A DNA stretch of 64,000 bases from Telopea speciosissima. Its lineage: Eukaryota; Streptophyta; Magnoliopsida; Proteales; Proteaceae. The stretch covers positions 62,504,470-62,568,469 of the forward strand of contig NC_057925.1 in NCBI RefSeq assembly GCF_018873765.1. The letters are read 5' to 3'. Under the pieces are notes generated by a model. It did no database searches. It was given only the letters and a program-made list of their open reading frames with translations, and had not been told where the DNA came from. Position numbers and translations under genes: made by a program. Positions 9,650 to 21,789 of this stretch are shown here, piece after piece. How positions within the stretch are numbered: position 1 is the stretch's first letter; every line of letters starts with the position of its first letter.

Positions 9650-12065
9650 GCATCACACTCTGATACCACGATATCACACCCCTATCCCAACAATGATAAA
9701 ATATAGTAACCAAGGTATGACTAGGATGACACGTGTCATCCCATACACCGCTAGGATCTCGAATGCAGTGTTCTGAATCACAGTCAACTAATATAATCAT
9801 CACAATAATACTAGTGTGTAGAAAACAAAGGAATATTACATTTCCAAGCATAATATCAGAGTTGCAGAAGCATATAAGTAATAGTTACATATGTTCATCT
9901 GTATAGTGATAGGTAATACAGTATTCCAATGTTTAATCAAACAACCATTACATAACTATAAAAATAAAGTTTATACAATTACTGGTATAAACTCAAAAGA
10001 ATCAGAAGTAAAGTCTCTGAATCAATATGCCCTATAGGCACAATCATCGCAAGGACACCCATTGCCGTGATCCTCTATCAACGACTTTGGGTCGGAACCA
10101 ATGAAATCATAATCTGAAGAGTGAACCTCCAGGTTCGTCACAATTCCATCATCTACAATCACATCTAAAAAGGTATACACAAAGGGGGGTAAGTGCCACT
10201 GAGCCCAGTGAGGGGATGGGGAACACACAAGCAATAACATATAGTCTATGATGCATGGAATTATTAACCAATTAACCACCTAGCAATCATGTCTAAGTCA
10301 CTAGGTTCTTGATACTGCAACGACTCGGGAAACATCACAGATCACTTATCTTATCACCGAAATACAACCTCAATTGTTACAATGGGGCCTGCGCCTATAG
10401 AAGCCACTTACCACCCAAAGGCAAACCCCGATAACCAATGGTCATCCTTGACGTGGGCTCGAATCACTCCTCAGGCACATAGGGAGACTTGGTTACACAA
10501 CACCTAAACCCCTATTGGTAAGAGTCGTAGCAAAGGGAACATAACCCTAACTGCAGTTGCTATATGAACTGTCATGTCAAGAGGTATACCGGGTGTATCA
10601 AAGTCTCATATCATCTATCACCCGAATACCAACAAGATACAACACGGTACATGACAGGCCAACATATCATATGACAGCAATAAGTCACATGATTCCAGTG
10701 TCGGCATCCTTGACCACTGTATCACATGTCAATCCTTTCCAACATACACATCACATAAAGCCATAAACAACACTAACATAATCGCAATCATAGTTATAAT
10801 TATACAAGTATGAAGTATGTATGAATATGGCATATATACATAGGTTATAATGATAAACATTCCAAAATTATTTCAAAACCCAACCCCGCTCACCTATTAG
10901 TTTACGATTTGGAGTTATGGTTCGTCGTCGAATGTCGTTTAATACGTCTCCCCGTAGCTACGTAGATGCCTAAGGAGGTGGGAGAAAGTGTTAAAAACAT
11001 GAAGGGAAAGTCCCCTAAGGTCCCCCACATGTTGCCCCTAAGGCTAGGCCTTGAGGGCAAGGGTGCATATTCGGTCGAATTCTACAGTGCATGCTACCTG
11101 GCGAAAATTTGCTCAAGGCAGCAGCCTCATAAGGCTGGAGGATTCTTGACCGATTTCTCTTGGGAGAGATCCTGTTTGATAATCCGCCTGAGGTCAAGCC
11201 CGGGATCTAAAGGCCTTCACTTCCAGATTTCATTCTTACTAAGTTTTAAAGCCTCAAGGACCAAGGGAGGATGCCCCAGGGTCTACTAGGGTCACACTGA
11301 CCTATTTCAATTAAAGGTTTAAGGATTCAATGAACTGAATCCCCCACAAGAACTAGACCTAGGTTTTGAGAGAATGGAGCCTTAGGCTCCATACATTGAC
11401 TCGTAAGGTGTCCTAAGGTCTACTAGGGAAGAGGCAGAGGTCTATAATGGTTCACCATCAAGAGCTCCAACATTCCCCTTGGGTTTCACATGAAACCCTA
11501 GGTTCAAACCATCCAAAGTCTTTCCCCAAAACCCAAAACCAAAGAGGGGAAGAGGGGAATAAAGATCTTACCTGAAGAATGAGGAACTCCCAATGGATGG
11601 CCTCCAAGTCAGCAGCCTCCACCAGTCTCCACCTTCTTCTCTTCATTTCCCTCCTCCTCCCACATTTTTGTTTGGTGAGAAGATTAAAATGGGCCAATGA
11701 ATGGCCCAGGGTTCATATTTATAGTAAGTTAGACCTAAGGGTCTGTTTGCCTTAGCCCCTAAACCCAAAAACTCACTTTTTACTCAAAATACAACTCAAA
11801 ACTCACTTTAGTCTTAGTTGAGCCTCGTGAACCCACCTACATGACTCAACATAGAAAGGTACGGCATGGGAACATCACACACTTGCACAGATCACGAGGC
11901 AAGTGGGTCCCCTCAACCAATAATCTAATAAGGGCAGTACAACATGGGTGGAATTTCGATTGGTTTCTCACTTCTCCGTATGAGAATCCGCCCCTACTGA
12001 AAGGCCTTTTTAACCTTAAACAAGCCCCGGGCTTTGGCCTGCACTTCAAGGGCTTCTAAGGGAGT
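9650..12065 (-). mobile_element. LTR-retrotransposon fossil, probably Ty3/gypsy
   Basis: At about 9660-9670 the minus strand reads TGGTATCAGAGTG, a primer-binding-site-like match to initiator tRNA-Met. It is preceded, at higher coordinates, by GGGATAGGGGTGTGATATCG as an LTR end would be. The roughly 2.4 kb to its right has the GC-richer, unique-looking character of a long LTR and no gene. No intact coding domain follows the primer site. It looks like an old LTR-plus-leader remnant on the minus strand. The left boundary is supported by the primer site; the right boundary is a guess. Confidence 0.45.
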
Positions 12066-12169
12066 GTGAACAAGTGAGAAATTAGGCTTAGAAGCATACT
12101 CAAAAATGTGATCCCCTCATCCATCACGATGTGTCTTCCGAGATTCCGAAGAGTTTCCTAACTTCAACA

Positions 12170-12430
12170 CTTACATCGTTAAGACACGAAGTGTTGATGT
12201 GACAAGATATCGGGTGCTCCTTTCGAAACTCCTCGCTCCCGGGACTCGAACTAGGAGGATAGTCCGTGAAGTCATCGTCGATGAACTTTCCCCACTCTCA
12301 GCTGAGAAATTTATCCTCGACAGCCATTCCCATGAATTGATCGATGATTTTGTGGGTCGGTTTGATGACCATTGCAAACAATTCATCGACATAAACTTCA
12401 GCTCCATATACTTGGCACAAATATAATAAT
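12170..12430 (-). other. degenerate coding-like remnant, family unknown
   Basis: A minus-strand frame here has protein-like composition, with recognisable words such as VYVDELFAMVIKPTHK and KEHPISCHINTSCL. It is broken. It lies just beyond the LTR fossil and may belong to an old mobile element or to a host pseudogene. I do not recognise the family. Confidence 0.3.
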
Positions 12431-13368
12431 ATGATATTAGGGTCTCAGGTGCGGATATAACAAGATGGCTCAAATTTTGTAAACTGATAGCCTAAGATTT
12501 CATGCTCTCATCATAATATAGTTTCCTAAGTGGCAAAATAGAGCTTTGAAAATCCAGGGCTATGGATGATTGCAAAACAGTGATCAAAGTACCATAAGCA
12601 TGTATTAACATACATGGGGATGTATGCCAATATACAAGGCTGAGGTATTTAATTGAATTAGGTTTTCTGAAATTTGACACATAGCTAATCCAAATTATGT
12701 ATTCTATATGAAATGTTCATAATGTTCATAATTGTCATATCATCATTCTATAGCACAATGCAATTCATTTGCTTTGATAAGCTCATCAAAATGGGTCATG
12801 AGAATGAATATTTACAAAAAAAAAGAAAAGAATTTCCTCAAGTATAAATATTGAGTATAATTTTAAATATCTTTGCTAATCATATTCATCTTTATGCCTC
12901 CTTGTCCTAAAATGTAATCTTTTATCAATTAGACCCTTTAACTAAAAAGAGGGGTATGTCAAGGAACTTTTTTCAAGTTTGAGTGTATTTAAGGAAAGTC
13001 TAAAAAAACCAAGTTACTTCTTAACATTTGCTTAAATTAATCCAAAAAATGACAATATCTCAAAACTTATTGACTCATCATTTAAGTGGTCAAACTTTTT
13101 ATTCAATTAGCCCAATAACTTGACCGTGTGTAAGATGGGTTTGATGAGTTTTATGTGGATTTTATACCTAGCAGTTTTGTTTTTATATTAACCCATTTAA
13201 TTAGTAAATCCATAATTCTTACCAAATTTTCAAGTAAATTGTTTTAAAATTTTAAGCTTTTATGGCTTGTGAAATGGCCATCCTTGATCCAACCCCACCT
13301 AGTTTTGTGGTTGTATGGGTTTAAGCCTGATTGAATCAAGACTAGGTCAATATATATCAATTACCAAA
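12431..13368. other. AT-rich stretch with a dispersed repeat
   Basis: No gene seen. The part at about 12645-12790 (AATTTGACACATAGCTAATCC and a following GTCATATCATCAT block) is a diverged copy of sequences at about 25437-25555 and 52070-52115, and inverted at about 46440-46475. Confidence 0.5.
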
Positions 13369-13544
13369 GGATCTTTATCCGTTGCGGTTCCCTACCCGGT
13401 ACAGTTTCCCTAGTGCCTCTAACAAGGGGGCGCAATGACCATTCCACCCCTGCCTAAACACTCTACCTGAGTGGGGTCCACCCCCCGTTTATTAGAGGCA
13501 CCAGGTAACTGTACCGGGCAGAGAATCGTAGGAGATAATTTCCC
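13369..13544. mobile_element. Mutator-type MITE with 9-bp target duplication
   Basis: The ends pair over about 60 bases: the left carries CCCTACCCGGTACAGTTTCC and GTGCCTCTAA, and the right carries their complements. The flanks are ATTACCAAA (13360-13368) and ATTACCACA (13545-13553), an 8-of-9 match. That length is typical of Mutator-like elements. Confidence 0.8.
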
Positions 13545-13901
13545 ATTACCACATGGTGTAGACTCTTTTTTTTTTTTTTTTAGTGAGAATGCTCATGATA
13601 TCAATCCCTTTAAGTCTGGTACTCTGGTCCCTTGCCTTAATTTTCCAATTTATCATCTTCTCAATTTCCCTCCCACACTCTTGCCAAATTACTTCTAGAT
13701 ATGTATGCAAGTTCACTGTGTAAATTTGAGTGTCCTTTTGAATCATAGTACAGCAATATTTTCCTAATTAAGAAGGATGTCCAATTGACTAAACTAGAGT
13801 TGCTTTGCTTGCAACTTAAGAAATATGTTTCCACCAATCATTACTGCCTCTCTCTTAAAGCTATCTAAGCATACTATTATAGATATTATAACTAGGGTCC
13901 T

Positions 13902-14265
13902 TCTATGTGTCACTATGCCTAGTAAAGTATAACGCTTCACTATTGGTCACTTGACAATACATGGGTTAGTCCATGTGAGATATAGGACCCCACATATATT
14001 TAATGGCGAAATTTTAATCCAAAGTAAGCAAAGAATGTTGTTAAAACTCTGATTCAAAATTTTAATAAAATCATCAAAATGTCATCAAATGGAGATGAAT
14101 ATAAAATACGAAATAACATCTTTTGTAATTTAGCTACTTCCTATATTTAGTTTAAGTTGAACTAGTATCAATGAGATACTTACCTGGTCCTCTATCACAT
14201 GGACTATCCCGTGTACTACCATGTGGCAAATAGTAAAGTATTATGCTTCACTAGGCAAGTGATGA
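13902..14265. mobile_element. foldback MITE
   Basis: The left arm, containing GCCTAGTAAAGTATAACGCT and GGGTTAGTCCATGTGA, pairs with the right arm, which on the other strand contains GCCTAGTGAAGCATAATAC and GGGATAGTCCATGTGAT. A related but partial copy lies at about 16268-16600. Boundaries are approximate. Confidence 0.65.
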
Positions 14266-15248
14266 AGAATAAAACACTTATAATTAATACCACGATGAAT
14301 ATATTATCAAAACCCAACTCTTTTTTCAAAACAAAGTAGTTTTCCCCTTTTGTTGCTAAATGTTCAGCATTGGATGCCTTGTATTATATCTACCACCACC
14401 CCTTTGGGACCCTGCCATCTATTTAGCGGGGTAATACCAGCTGCACTAGTAGTTGTATTCACATATGGATCATTTCTTTGGTAAATAGAACCCAAATAGT
14501 TACTTAAAACACTTTGTGTTATAAATGTTCAAATCATCCTAAATAAGGAACCTATTGTTTTGGGACAACTATGAAAAACGAGAAAAAGTCACAGGTGGAG
14601 AGAGAGAGAGAGTGAGGAATGTAACTAATTCCTTTAACCAAATTTCATTAAAAAAAAAAATTCCAATATGTATAGTAAGAAAATTTCAATTAAGTTGGAC
14701 AAGAAATTTAGAAAATCTCCATGGGAGTTGTGTACATGGATAGATTTTCTATCGATTTCTATGGTCCACCTATGGCGGGTAAATGAGAGACTAATCTCAA
14801 TAGGTTTCATTCAAATTAATAGACTCTCCTTATTTCTTTCTTCTTTTTTATTTTTTGGTAGGATAGACTCTCCTTATTTCACCTAAGTGTTTTACAAATG
14901 TACTCTTCCATTGTTATTCTATTACACTAATTTTTTAAGAAGGATCTGATGGATGGGATTTAAGGAGTGAGAGAATTGTACTTATTTACCAAAAGCATGA
15001 GAAAGTGAGGCGTTTGATTAGATGGGGTGGGAACATTACCCGACAACATATGCACGTCAAGGTTTCCTTGTCTGTTGATGTGTCTTTCACCCATTACTTT
15101 CCAAAGTCTAACCAAATCGTTGGGGCTCTTACATTGTTCATGGAAATGCAACGGCTCTCTTTACTCTACCTCTCTTCCCATTGCCAAGAAATCTAGCGAA
15201 TAGCTTTGCTAACGCTCCTCTCTTGGAGAGATCCGACTTCAAGGAACC
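14266..15248. other. gene-free stretch
   Basis: AT-rich sequence with no supportable gene. A short GA tract lies at about 14600-14613. Confidence 0.5.
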
Positions 15249-15256
15249 CTTTCTGC

Positions 15257-15785
15257 TAGGGGTGCAAGTTTGGCCCTGTCGGCCCAAACCCGCCTTGAGC
15301 CAAACAAGGCCTGGTCTGAGATATCTTGGCCCTGAGGGCAGGTCAGGGCTAGAAATTTTTAACCCTGATTAGGGTCAGGTCGGGTCAAGGTTGAGGCCTC
15401 AGGCTGAGCCTGGCTTGGCCCGACATTGTTTTAAGCTATACTATAAAATATATATATTATAAACTTTAAATGTCATCCACATTTTGTTATATAATATATT
15501 ATATATGAAGATAATAAGTGATATAAACATTTTATCATAGTGTTATTTTAGGTAAAATTGATAATTTTCTCCTTGGCCCAATTCAGCCCATGCATGCATC
15601 TCCCTTCCCCACCTCCATGATCAGGGCCAATCAGGATCAGCCCGGCCCGACCTTGAGGGCGGATCAGGGTTGGATTTTTCAGGCCCTAAGTTAGGGTCGG
15701 ATCGGGCCTGGGCCTAGCTAAGGAGACTCAGGGTTGGATTAGGATTTTATAAAGCCCATCCCAACCCGACCCTGTTGCACCTCTA
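15257..15785. mobile_element. hAT-type non-autonomous element, 529 bp
   Basis: Terminal inverted repeats TAGGGGTGCAA (left) and, on the other strand, TAGAGGTGCAA (right). The flanks are CTTTCTGC at 15249-15256 and CTTTCTGC at 15786-15793, a perfect 8-bp target duplication diagnostic for the hAT superfamily. Subterminal regions are rich in GGGTC/GGCCC motifs. It has no coding capacity. The perfect duplication suggests a comparatively recent insertion, although the arms have diverged. Confidence 0.92.
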
Positions 15786-15793
15786 CTTTCTGC

Positions 15794-16267
15794 TCTCCAA
15801 AATGAAATCGTATATTATAAATTAGAAGCAAATAATAGCACCCCAAAAGAAAAAATAGCACCCAATCATGCAAATATAAGTATATAGCACAGAGACACGA
15901 GAATAAAGAGAGAAAGCTTATGGCAAAGCGGAGAGAGAGACGAAAAAATGCTTCCAACGTTCTTACTTGTTAGCGTAGTTTCCACTCCCTTGGGTATCCG
16001 CTACCTCACTTGACCTCTCTTTGCTATTTTGGTTGTTTTATCCCATCAGTCTTTAGGACCATACGTCAGACTATCCCACCCCATACTCCCCTATAAACAA
16101 ACGGGGCTTTAAAGTTTGATGGTAAATTCATGAATTTAATATTGACTTTTTAGTGATTTTCACATTGTTTTATCAAGTAAATGTAAAGAATGGAAAACGA
16201 AAATAATATTAAAAATCATCTGATGAATATGTTATATTAATTTTATTTTCCATTGGTGTTAGAAATT
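15794..16267. other. gene-free stretch
   Basis: No gene seen. A GA-rich stretch at about 15895-15945 is the only notable composition. Confidence 0.5.
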
Positions 16268-16600
16268 TACTTAAGGGGTCCTTTTAGGCTTCCATAATGC
16301 TTCACCATCTACTATGTCGTAGTACATGGGTGGATCTATGTGATAAAAGACCCTATATCCAATCAATGGCAAAATTTCAGCCCAATTAAATTAGGAAAGT
16401 TTATATGATTTGAAGTTTCACTAAAATTATAAAAATGTCATAAAACATAAATGAATATAGGGAGAAAGAACGCTAACCGATGCAGTATCTGGGTGCAGGT
16501 ATACACCCACACACAGCACCGCTTAGCGTTCCTTTTCCCATGAATATAGTACATAATGGCATCTTTGTAGTTTTAGCAATTTTTGTTCTACTCATTTTTA
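16268..16600. mobile_element. older MITE copy interrupted by a younger MITE
   Basis: The sequence resembles the left arm and centre of the element at 13902-14265 (CCTATATCCAATCAATGGCAAAATTT and ATAATGGCATCTTTGTAGTTTTAGC blocks). It is split by the 80-bp element at 16460-16539. Confidence 0.6.
16460..16539. mobile_element. tiny Mutator-type MITE, 80 bp, perfect 9-bp target duplication
   Basis: The left end GGGAGAAAGAACGCTAA and the right end (other strand) GGGAAAAGGAACGCTAA match at 15 of 17 positions, and the pairing continues into the centre. The flanks are ATGAATATA at 16451-16459 and ATGAATATA at 16540-16548. A perfect 9-bp duplication assigns it to the Mutator group and dates it as younger than its host element. 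Confidence 0.92.
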
Positions 16601-16859
16601 ACTGAAAGTTGTACCAAAAATGAGACGATCGCTTCACCCTCCTAACTCTCTCATTTTTTCCCCTTCAATCAAAATATACTTGGGTAGTGCCTTGGGAAAT
16701 TGATAAATTTGAATCAAATTGAGGTTGAGCCCATCCAAGCCCAACCCAATTTGGTTAAAAGTTGAGCATGAATTTGGCCCAAGGTGGACCTTGGTTTGGA
16801 ACTTTTTCTATGGAAAATTGGAAACGTCGAAGTGAGCTGTGGCTTATAAATAGGAAGAT

Positions 16860-17650
16860 GAGGAGATAACGGGCGAAGGATATTCATATGTTGATATGAA
16901 GATTGATGTTCATTCGCTCCTTGCTCGCGGAGTATTGATTACTCTCAGATAACTAGATATTAACAGAAAATATATGGTACCAGCCATGAAAATTCTCTGA
17001 ATTATTGTCTCATACCCGCATACATGCGTATTAACCCTCGGTTCTCATGATCCGATTGGTCTAAAAGGGCACGACACATTACGAGTCTGCGATGTTTGAA
17101 AAAAGAAAGGAGCTTCTCAGTCAGGCGGGTAGACTTTCTCTCCGGACCCGACATCACATAGATGTCTGAATCCTAGTAGAGTTGATCCGAAAGGGGCGTT
17201 GCGATGAAGGAGACTGCGGGAGAAGAAAAAACTCGTAGACCAGAATTACTACAAGCACTTTAGATAAAGGGGGGGGGGGTTTAACTAACGAAAGAAAGAT
17301 GGAACTTGTTCCCCACCTAGGAAGAAAACCACATTTCCTTGCTACTAATCCATTTAGGCACTCTTTCATCCAGGGATTGGCCCTGTAGGGACGACCTGAG
17401 TTTGAGAGAAAAAGCCTAATAGTTCAAGGTGGCCTGATTCTTTCTGTTATGCCTTAGAACCCTTAGGGGAGTTGGCATTAGTGTTTGAGAGTTACTAATT
17501 AAGACTCCGTTCAATTAGCTACAGAAAGAGCCTTAGGGCGCAGTTCTATCCGGTTTCTGAGCCGGCGTAAGACGAGACCAAGTGAGCAGTGCAGTCTAGA
17601 GAGCGAATTGAGTTCCGAGTGACTGCTTGATTCCTATGCAATTTGAAATT
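16860..17650. other. possible organelle-derived insertion
   Basis: This block is clearly GC-richer than its flanks, has few A/T runs, and reads like plant mitochondrial intergenic DNA (for example the part around 17100-17200 and GAGCCGGCGTAAGACGAGACC near 17560). No mitochondrial gene can be named in it. A nuclear mitochondrial insertion is the best explanation I have; an LTR piece is an alternative. Confidence 0.35.
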
Positions 17651-19375
17651 TTCATTTCAAGAGCCTTCGATGATGCCTAACCAGAAATAGGAAGCATATA
17701 TAGGGAGGTTTAGGAACCAGAAATGGATGTGGATTGGAGGGAACTACCATTTTAAACGATAATAGCAATGATGTAACAGAAATTTAGGAATTCTAAATTT
17801 AAAAGGCTTGAATTTACCGGCAAGTTCTTAGAGAATAGGGGGAACTTAGAATGTTAGAAACCAAAGTTTTAACATGTATATATCTTGAAACCTCGAAGGG
17901 CCAATTGTTTATTTACCACCCCATATCTTATGATATTGTTTTCCTTTCCCTTGTATTTTCAATATTTTCAACTATTTCCCCCATGGAGATATGTGACTGG
18001 GTTAAAATTTGCCACATGGCTAGAGCAAAGGGTCATGAATATGCTTACATACATAACATGTGAAGAGTTCTCTCATCCAAAATAGACATATAAGAGGATA
18101 TATGTGAGTGGGTTAAACTTTTTTTCTTCCTGTTTTCCATGAGAAGAAAAAATTCAGTGAGAAGATTATGGAGATGGTATGGTGTGCATGAGTAATGCCT
18201 GCAACCACAAAATGTATGATGAAATCCATCCAAGACAGTTATGTGGAGCTCTCAAATGTCTACGAGATGGAATATGCAAACCAAGCGAACCCAAAGAGTA
18301 AGTAGCATATTCCGAAGCGAAATGCATACTTGTCAAGGGGCCATGCTGCTTTTCAAGGTTCTTTTTCCCAAATATTTCTTAGCCTTCCAATCCACATAAA
18401 CAACATATGAACAGAGAACCTTTGAGTCAGTAGTCCACAAATTATATGTTCAATCCGTTAATATGGGTGCTTACTATTGCCTTCTCATATGAGGTTTTTT
18501 TTTGTTTTTTTCTTCTTTTATTGTTGTCTTTTTCCTCCTAATCCGACCATATAGGCTCTTGCAAATGATACCGTTATCTGTGCTGTCATTAGTGTGGCAT
18601 AAAGATTCCCTTTACACTGGCACTGTAGGGAACCCTCTCCCTACATTATATTGTAGGTAATATTTTACTAAAGTTAACAAAAATTTTTGCATGTGCGTTA
18701 CTAAAATATGAGAACCTTTGCCCAAAAAGCTTCTTGATGAACAAAATCCTCAAGGAACCAAGTGACACGGTCACATTCTTAGAAACATCTAGTTTATGAA
18801 GCATTAAACTATTAGAGCCCTTTACAATGAAATGAGAATCTGCTTTGCAAGCACTTATCCTACTAGATAATTGATCAAACAATTTAAAAAAGAAGTGTGG
18901 GAGGAGGTGAAGTTCCTCCGAAAGGACCTACAGATCGAAAAGCAATGGCATCCAATTCCAACTAACATTCATACCGACCTCTCCATACACATCTTTTAAA
19001 AAAGGGTCCCCTCCCCCCTCCAATGTTTGATGCTTGCAAAAGGCACTAAGCTTTGCTTCCACCATTAGAAATTTAGGATCAAAGTAGTATGAATTTACAT
19101 CATCTCAATTTAGCATCAGAATCTCATTCATCCATTAACAAACCACTCCAGGGAGAGAGGAGCGAACAAATACAAAGAAACTAGGAAAGTGACCAAGGCT
19201 GTTCCTCTAGGCTGCTTTAAGAAACTTGGCCCCCTCCTCTCCAACCTCTTATGGGGAGAGAGTGAGAAACAAAGAGTCAAAACTTCCCAACACAAAGCAA
19301 AAGAAAAGATGAACATGTTACTAATCTAACCTAAGAGGTAAAATGTGTATATAAATGGGAAGGACATTAAGTTAC

Positions 19376-19416
<41 letters not shown>

Positions 19417-19421
19417 ATCTT
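17651..19421. other. 3' flank of the neprosin gene, no gene seen
   Basis: AT-rich sequence. It ends with a perfect GA microsatellite at about 19378-19412, just downstream of the neprosin stop codon. Confidence 0.55.
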
Positions 19422-21789
19422 TCATGGGCAATTGGGGTTTTTGCCCGGACCACCATAGTAGAAGTAGTTGCCCCAATCACCATTATTGCCATTTTGGACA
19501 TCATAGCAATTGGATTGTTCAGTGAAGGTGCCGATTCCTTTTGGGGCTCTTAGATTATTGGACCCATCAACAACCTGAATATTCCTGAAATAACTAGCCT
19601 TACCAAAGCCTTCTTCAGGGAAATGGCCACTACCCATCTGAGTTGATGTGTGCTCACCATCTGGTTCTGAGTTTACAATCTCTCCTCCCCACTCAATCAT
19701 GGATGCACTGTCAGCCAAGTATGAGAAGAGGAAAGAAGGCCAGTAGCCTAACACATAATCATTCCCAAATTGCATCCACCAGTTCCCCTCTGTTGGGTCC
19801 TACAATCCCATAATAGACTTAAATTAACTTAAAAATTATTTAAAAAACAAATTTAATAAAGGAACAAAAACATTCATAATTGAACAAATGTCAGAGATTC
19901 TCTGTAGCTTTTCTGTAATCGTTTTTTAATTAATCCCTCAATATTTTAAGTGGGTCCTTGGATTTTGTTTTTCTTTGGCGTTTAATCTTTATATCTATCA
20001 TCACGGACAGATGGATACGTTGGTTTTTACCTTCCAGACAAGTATACTGATATCATATTGGGAACCACGATAGCCAGATACAGGAAAGATGCTTGCACCC
20101 ATTGCTATTTGATTGTTGATCTGAATAAAGCCTGAGCAGAGGAGGTTGTAGCAACCCGTGGCCTGGTAAGCATCACTCTATACGGAAAAGAAAGAGAAGA
20201 AAACGAACTTAAATTAGATATGTATGGTTAAGACTTGAAAAAAAAAAAACAGATAATTGACCCCCAAATCAGATAGGAAGGAAAAATGGAGGCATGGAGG
20301 CATACAGTCCAGTAGGTGAAGAGTCTCGTATTGTTGTCTCCATAGAGATCTGGGCTGACCTGTATTTTGTAATCGAAAGTACAAAATCAACCAAAGAAGA
20401 ACCCACAATAGGTTTCTTAACTCAATTTCCATTTTTTAGGGTTGTAATTATAAAGAAATATAACATACCTGCCAACCAGCTTCAATGCTGTTGAGATCTT
20501 GACCAAAAGAACCTCCCAAGATCCAGAGCTGAGATAAGCTAAACTCATTAGTCTGTTGGATCTTGGGTTCCCACACGTTAATGGTTGCTTTTGCTCCATA
20601 ATACTTGTCCCCTTCAGCATATGCTATTGCATGCTACTCACTCCAAAAGAAATTAAATAAAAGAAAAAGAGTTATAACCGTGAAAACGGGTGAAAAAAAG
20701 CAAGAAAAGTAACTGAAAAAAGTTTTTTTTTTTTCTCCCCTTCTCTTCCTCTTTTACCTGATGACCACTTTCATTTATCAGGTCAGGATTAGCAGAACGG
20801 GGCAGAGGGATTGTTCTGTGCTTCTTCCTTCCGAATCTTTTGATTGAGCTTGCTCTTAGAATATCATCTTTCTTTGTTCTTCTGATGGGTATGGTTCCTT
20901 CTGGGCATCTTCCATTCAAGTGCCATAGCTGAGTAATGGAGTTTGAACTTTGTTTGGACTTGGAACTGACCTTGTTTTGGTCGAAAAGTCCTTCTGGATG
21001 AAAGCTAGGTCTCATCTAAAAAAACCAGGAAAAAAGATAAAAACACACTAATTCCAAAGGACAAAAAAAGAGGGGATGCAGTAAACATTAGAGCAACCAA
21101 TGGCAGGAGTTGAGAGCAGAAACACGAACCTGAATAGTATGGTTCTTGAGAAAAGGATGGTCGAAAGCAGGTTGATGAGAAGCATGGACGCAATCGATAA
21201 TATCTCCATCTGGGCTCTGTCACCAGCAAAATACCAGATTTACAACGTACAAGAAATCTAATAATCATCAACACTCATACACAGAAAAAAAGATTTTCAG
21301 AAAAGATTTTCTCATTTAGTAAACATAAAGGAGGAAAATAAAAGGATTACTGAAGACAATCCCACTTATTCCGAAAGAATCCTTCAAATTTATTATCCAC
21401 AACAAAAATCCAACCAAAAAGCAAGAAAATGAAAAGAGATCGACTGATTTAAAAAAGGGAAAAAGGGAAGATGGGAACGAAACACTGTAAAAGATCCATA
21501 AAAGGAGAAAACTCATTGTAGAGAGAAAATAAACGAAATGGAAGAAAAATAAGGAGGAGATGCTCAACGAAAGAGAAAGAGTGAGGGAGAAGGGGAGGGG
21601 GGGGGGGACCTTGATGGTTTTAACGGCAGGCTTGTTGAGGCGTTTTAAGTGGTTCTGAACTTCGAGTTTCTGACGGGAAATGCGCATCCCATTAGCAGCG
21701 GATGAGAAGGGGATCAAAGCCATGAAGTAAAGGAATAGCAGCACTCCTACTCTCTTCCTCCTGCTCTCTCCGCTAACCCGCGCTGCCAT
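19422..21789 (-). CDS. neprosin-family (DUF239) protein, complete gene
   Basis: Seven exons on the minus strand: 21789-21610, 21216-21130, 21015-20758, 20633-20469, 20359-20306, 20177-20031 and 19799-19422. All are multiples of three, all borders are GT-AG, and they give 422 residues. The N-terminus has a signal segment (residues about 14-34, [19 protein letters not shown]). The neprosin activation-peptide domain follows (about 60-115, with [20 protein letters not shown]), then a linker, then the neprosin domain (about 175-422, with [28 protein letters not shown] and EWGGEI). Neprosin is a glutamic peptidase that cuts after proline. Glutamates in NEFSLSQ (about 205) and EWGGEI (about 337) are in the positions expected for its catalytic pair. 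The protein is likely secreted. Nothing is broken. The peptidase role is inferred from the family. Confidence 0.93.

Noticed and set aside
10966-11289. 107-codon plus-strand frame
   Set aside because: It lies in the LTR-like region, has an equally long antisense frame, and shows no domain.
21316-21609. Continuation of neprosin exon 1 frame
   Set aside because: It reads past the AAG|GTCCCC donor into intron sequence. The spliced model restores the conserved SPDGDIIDC continuation.
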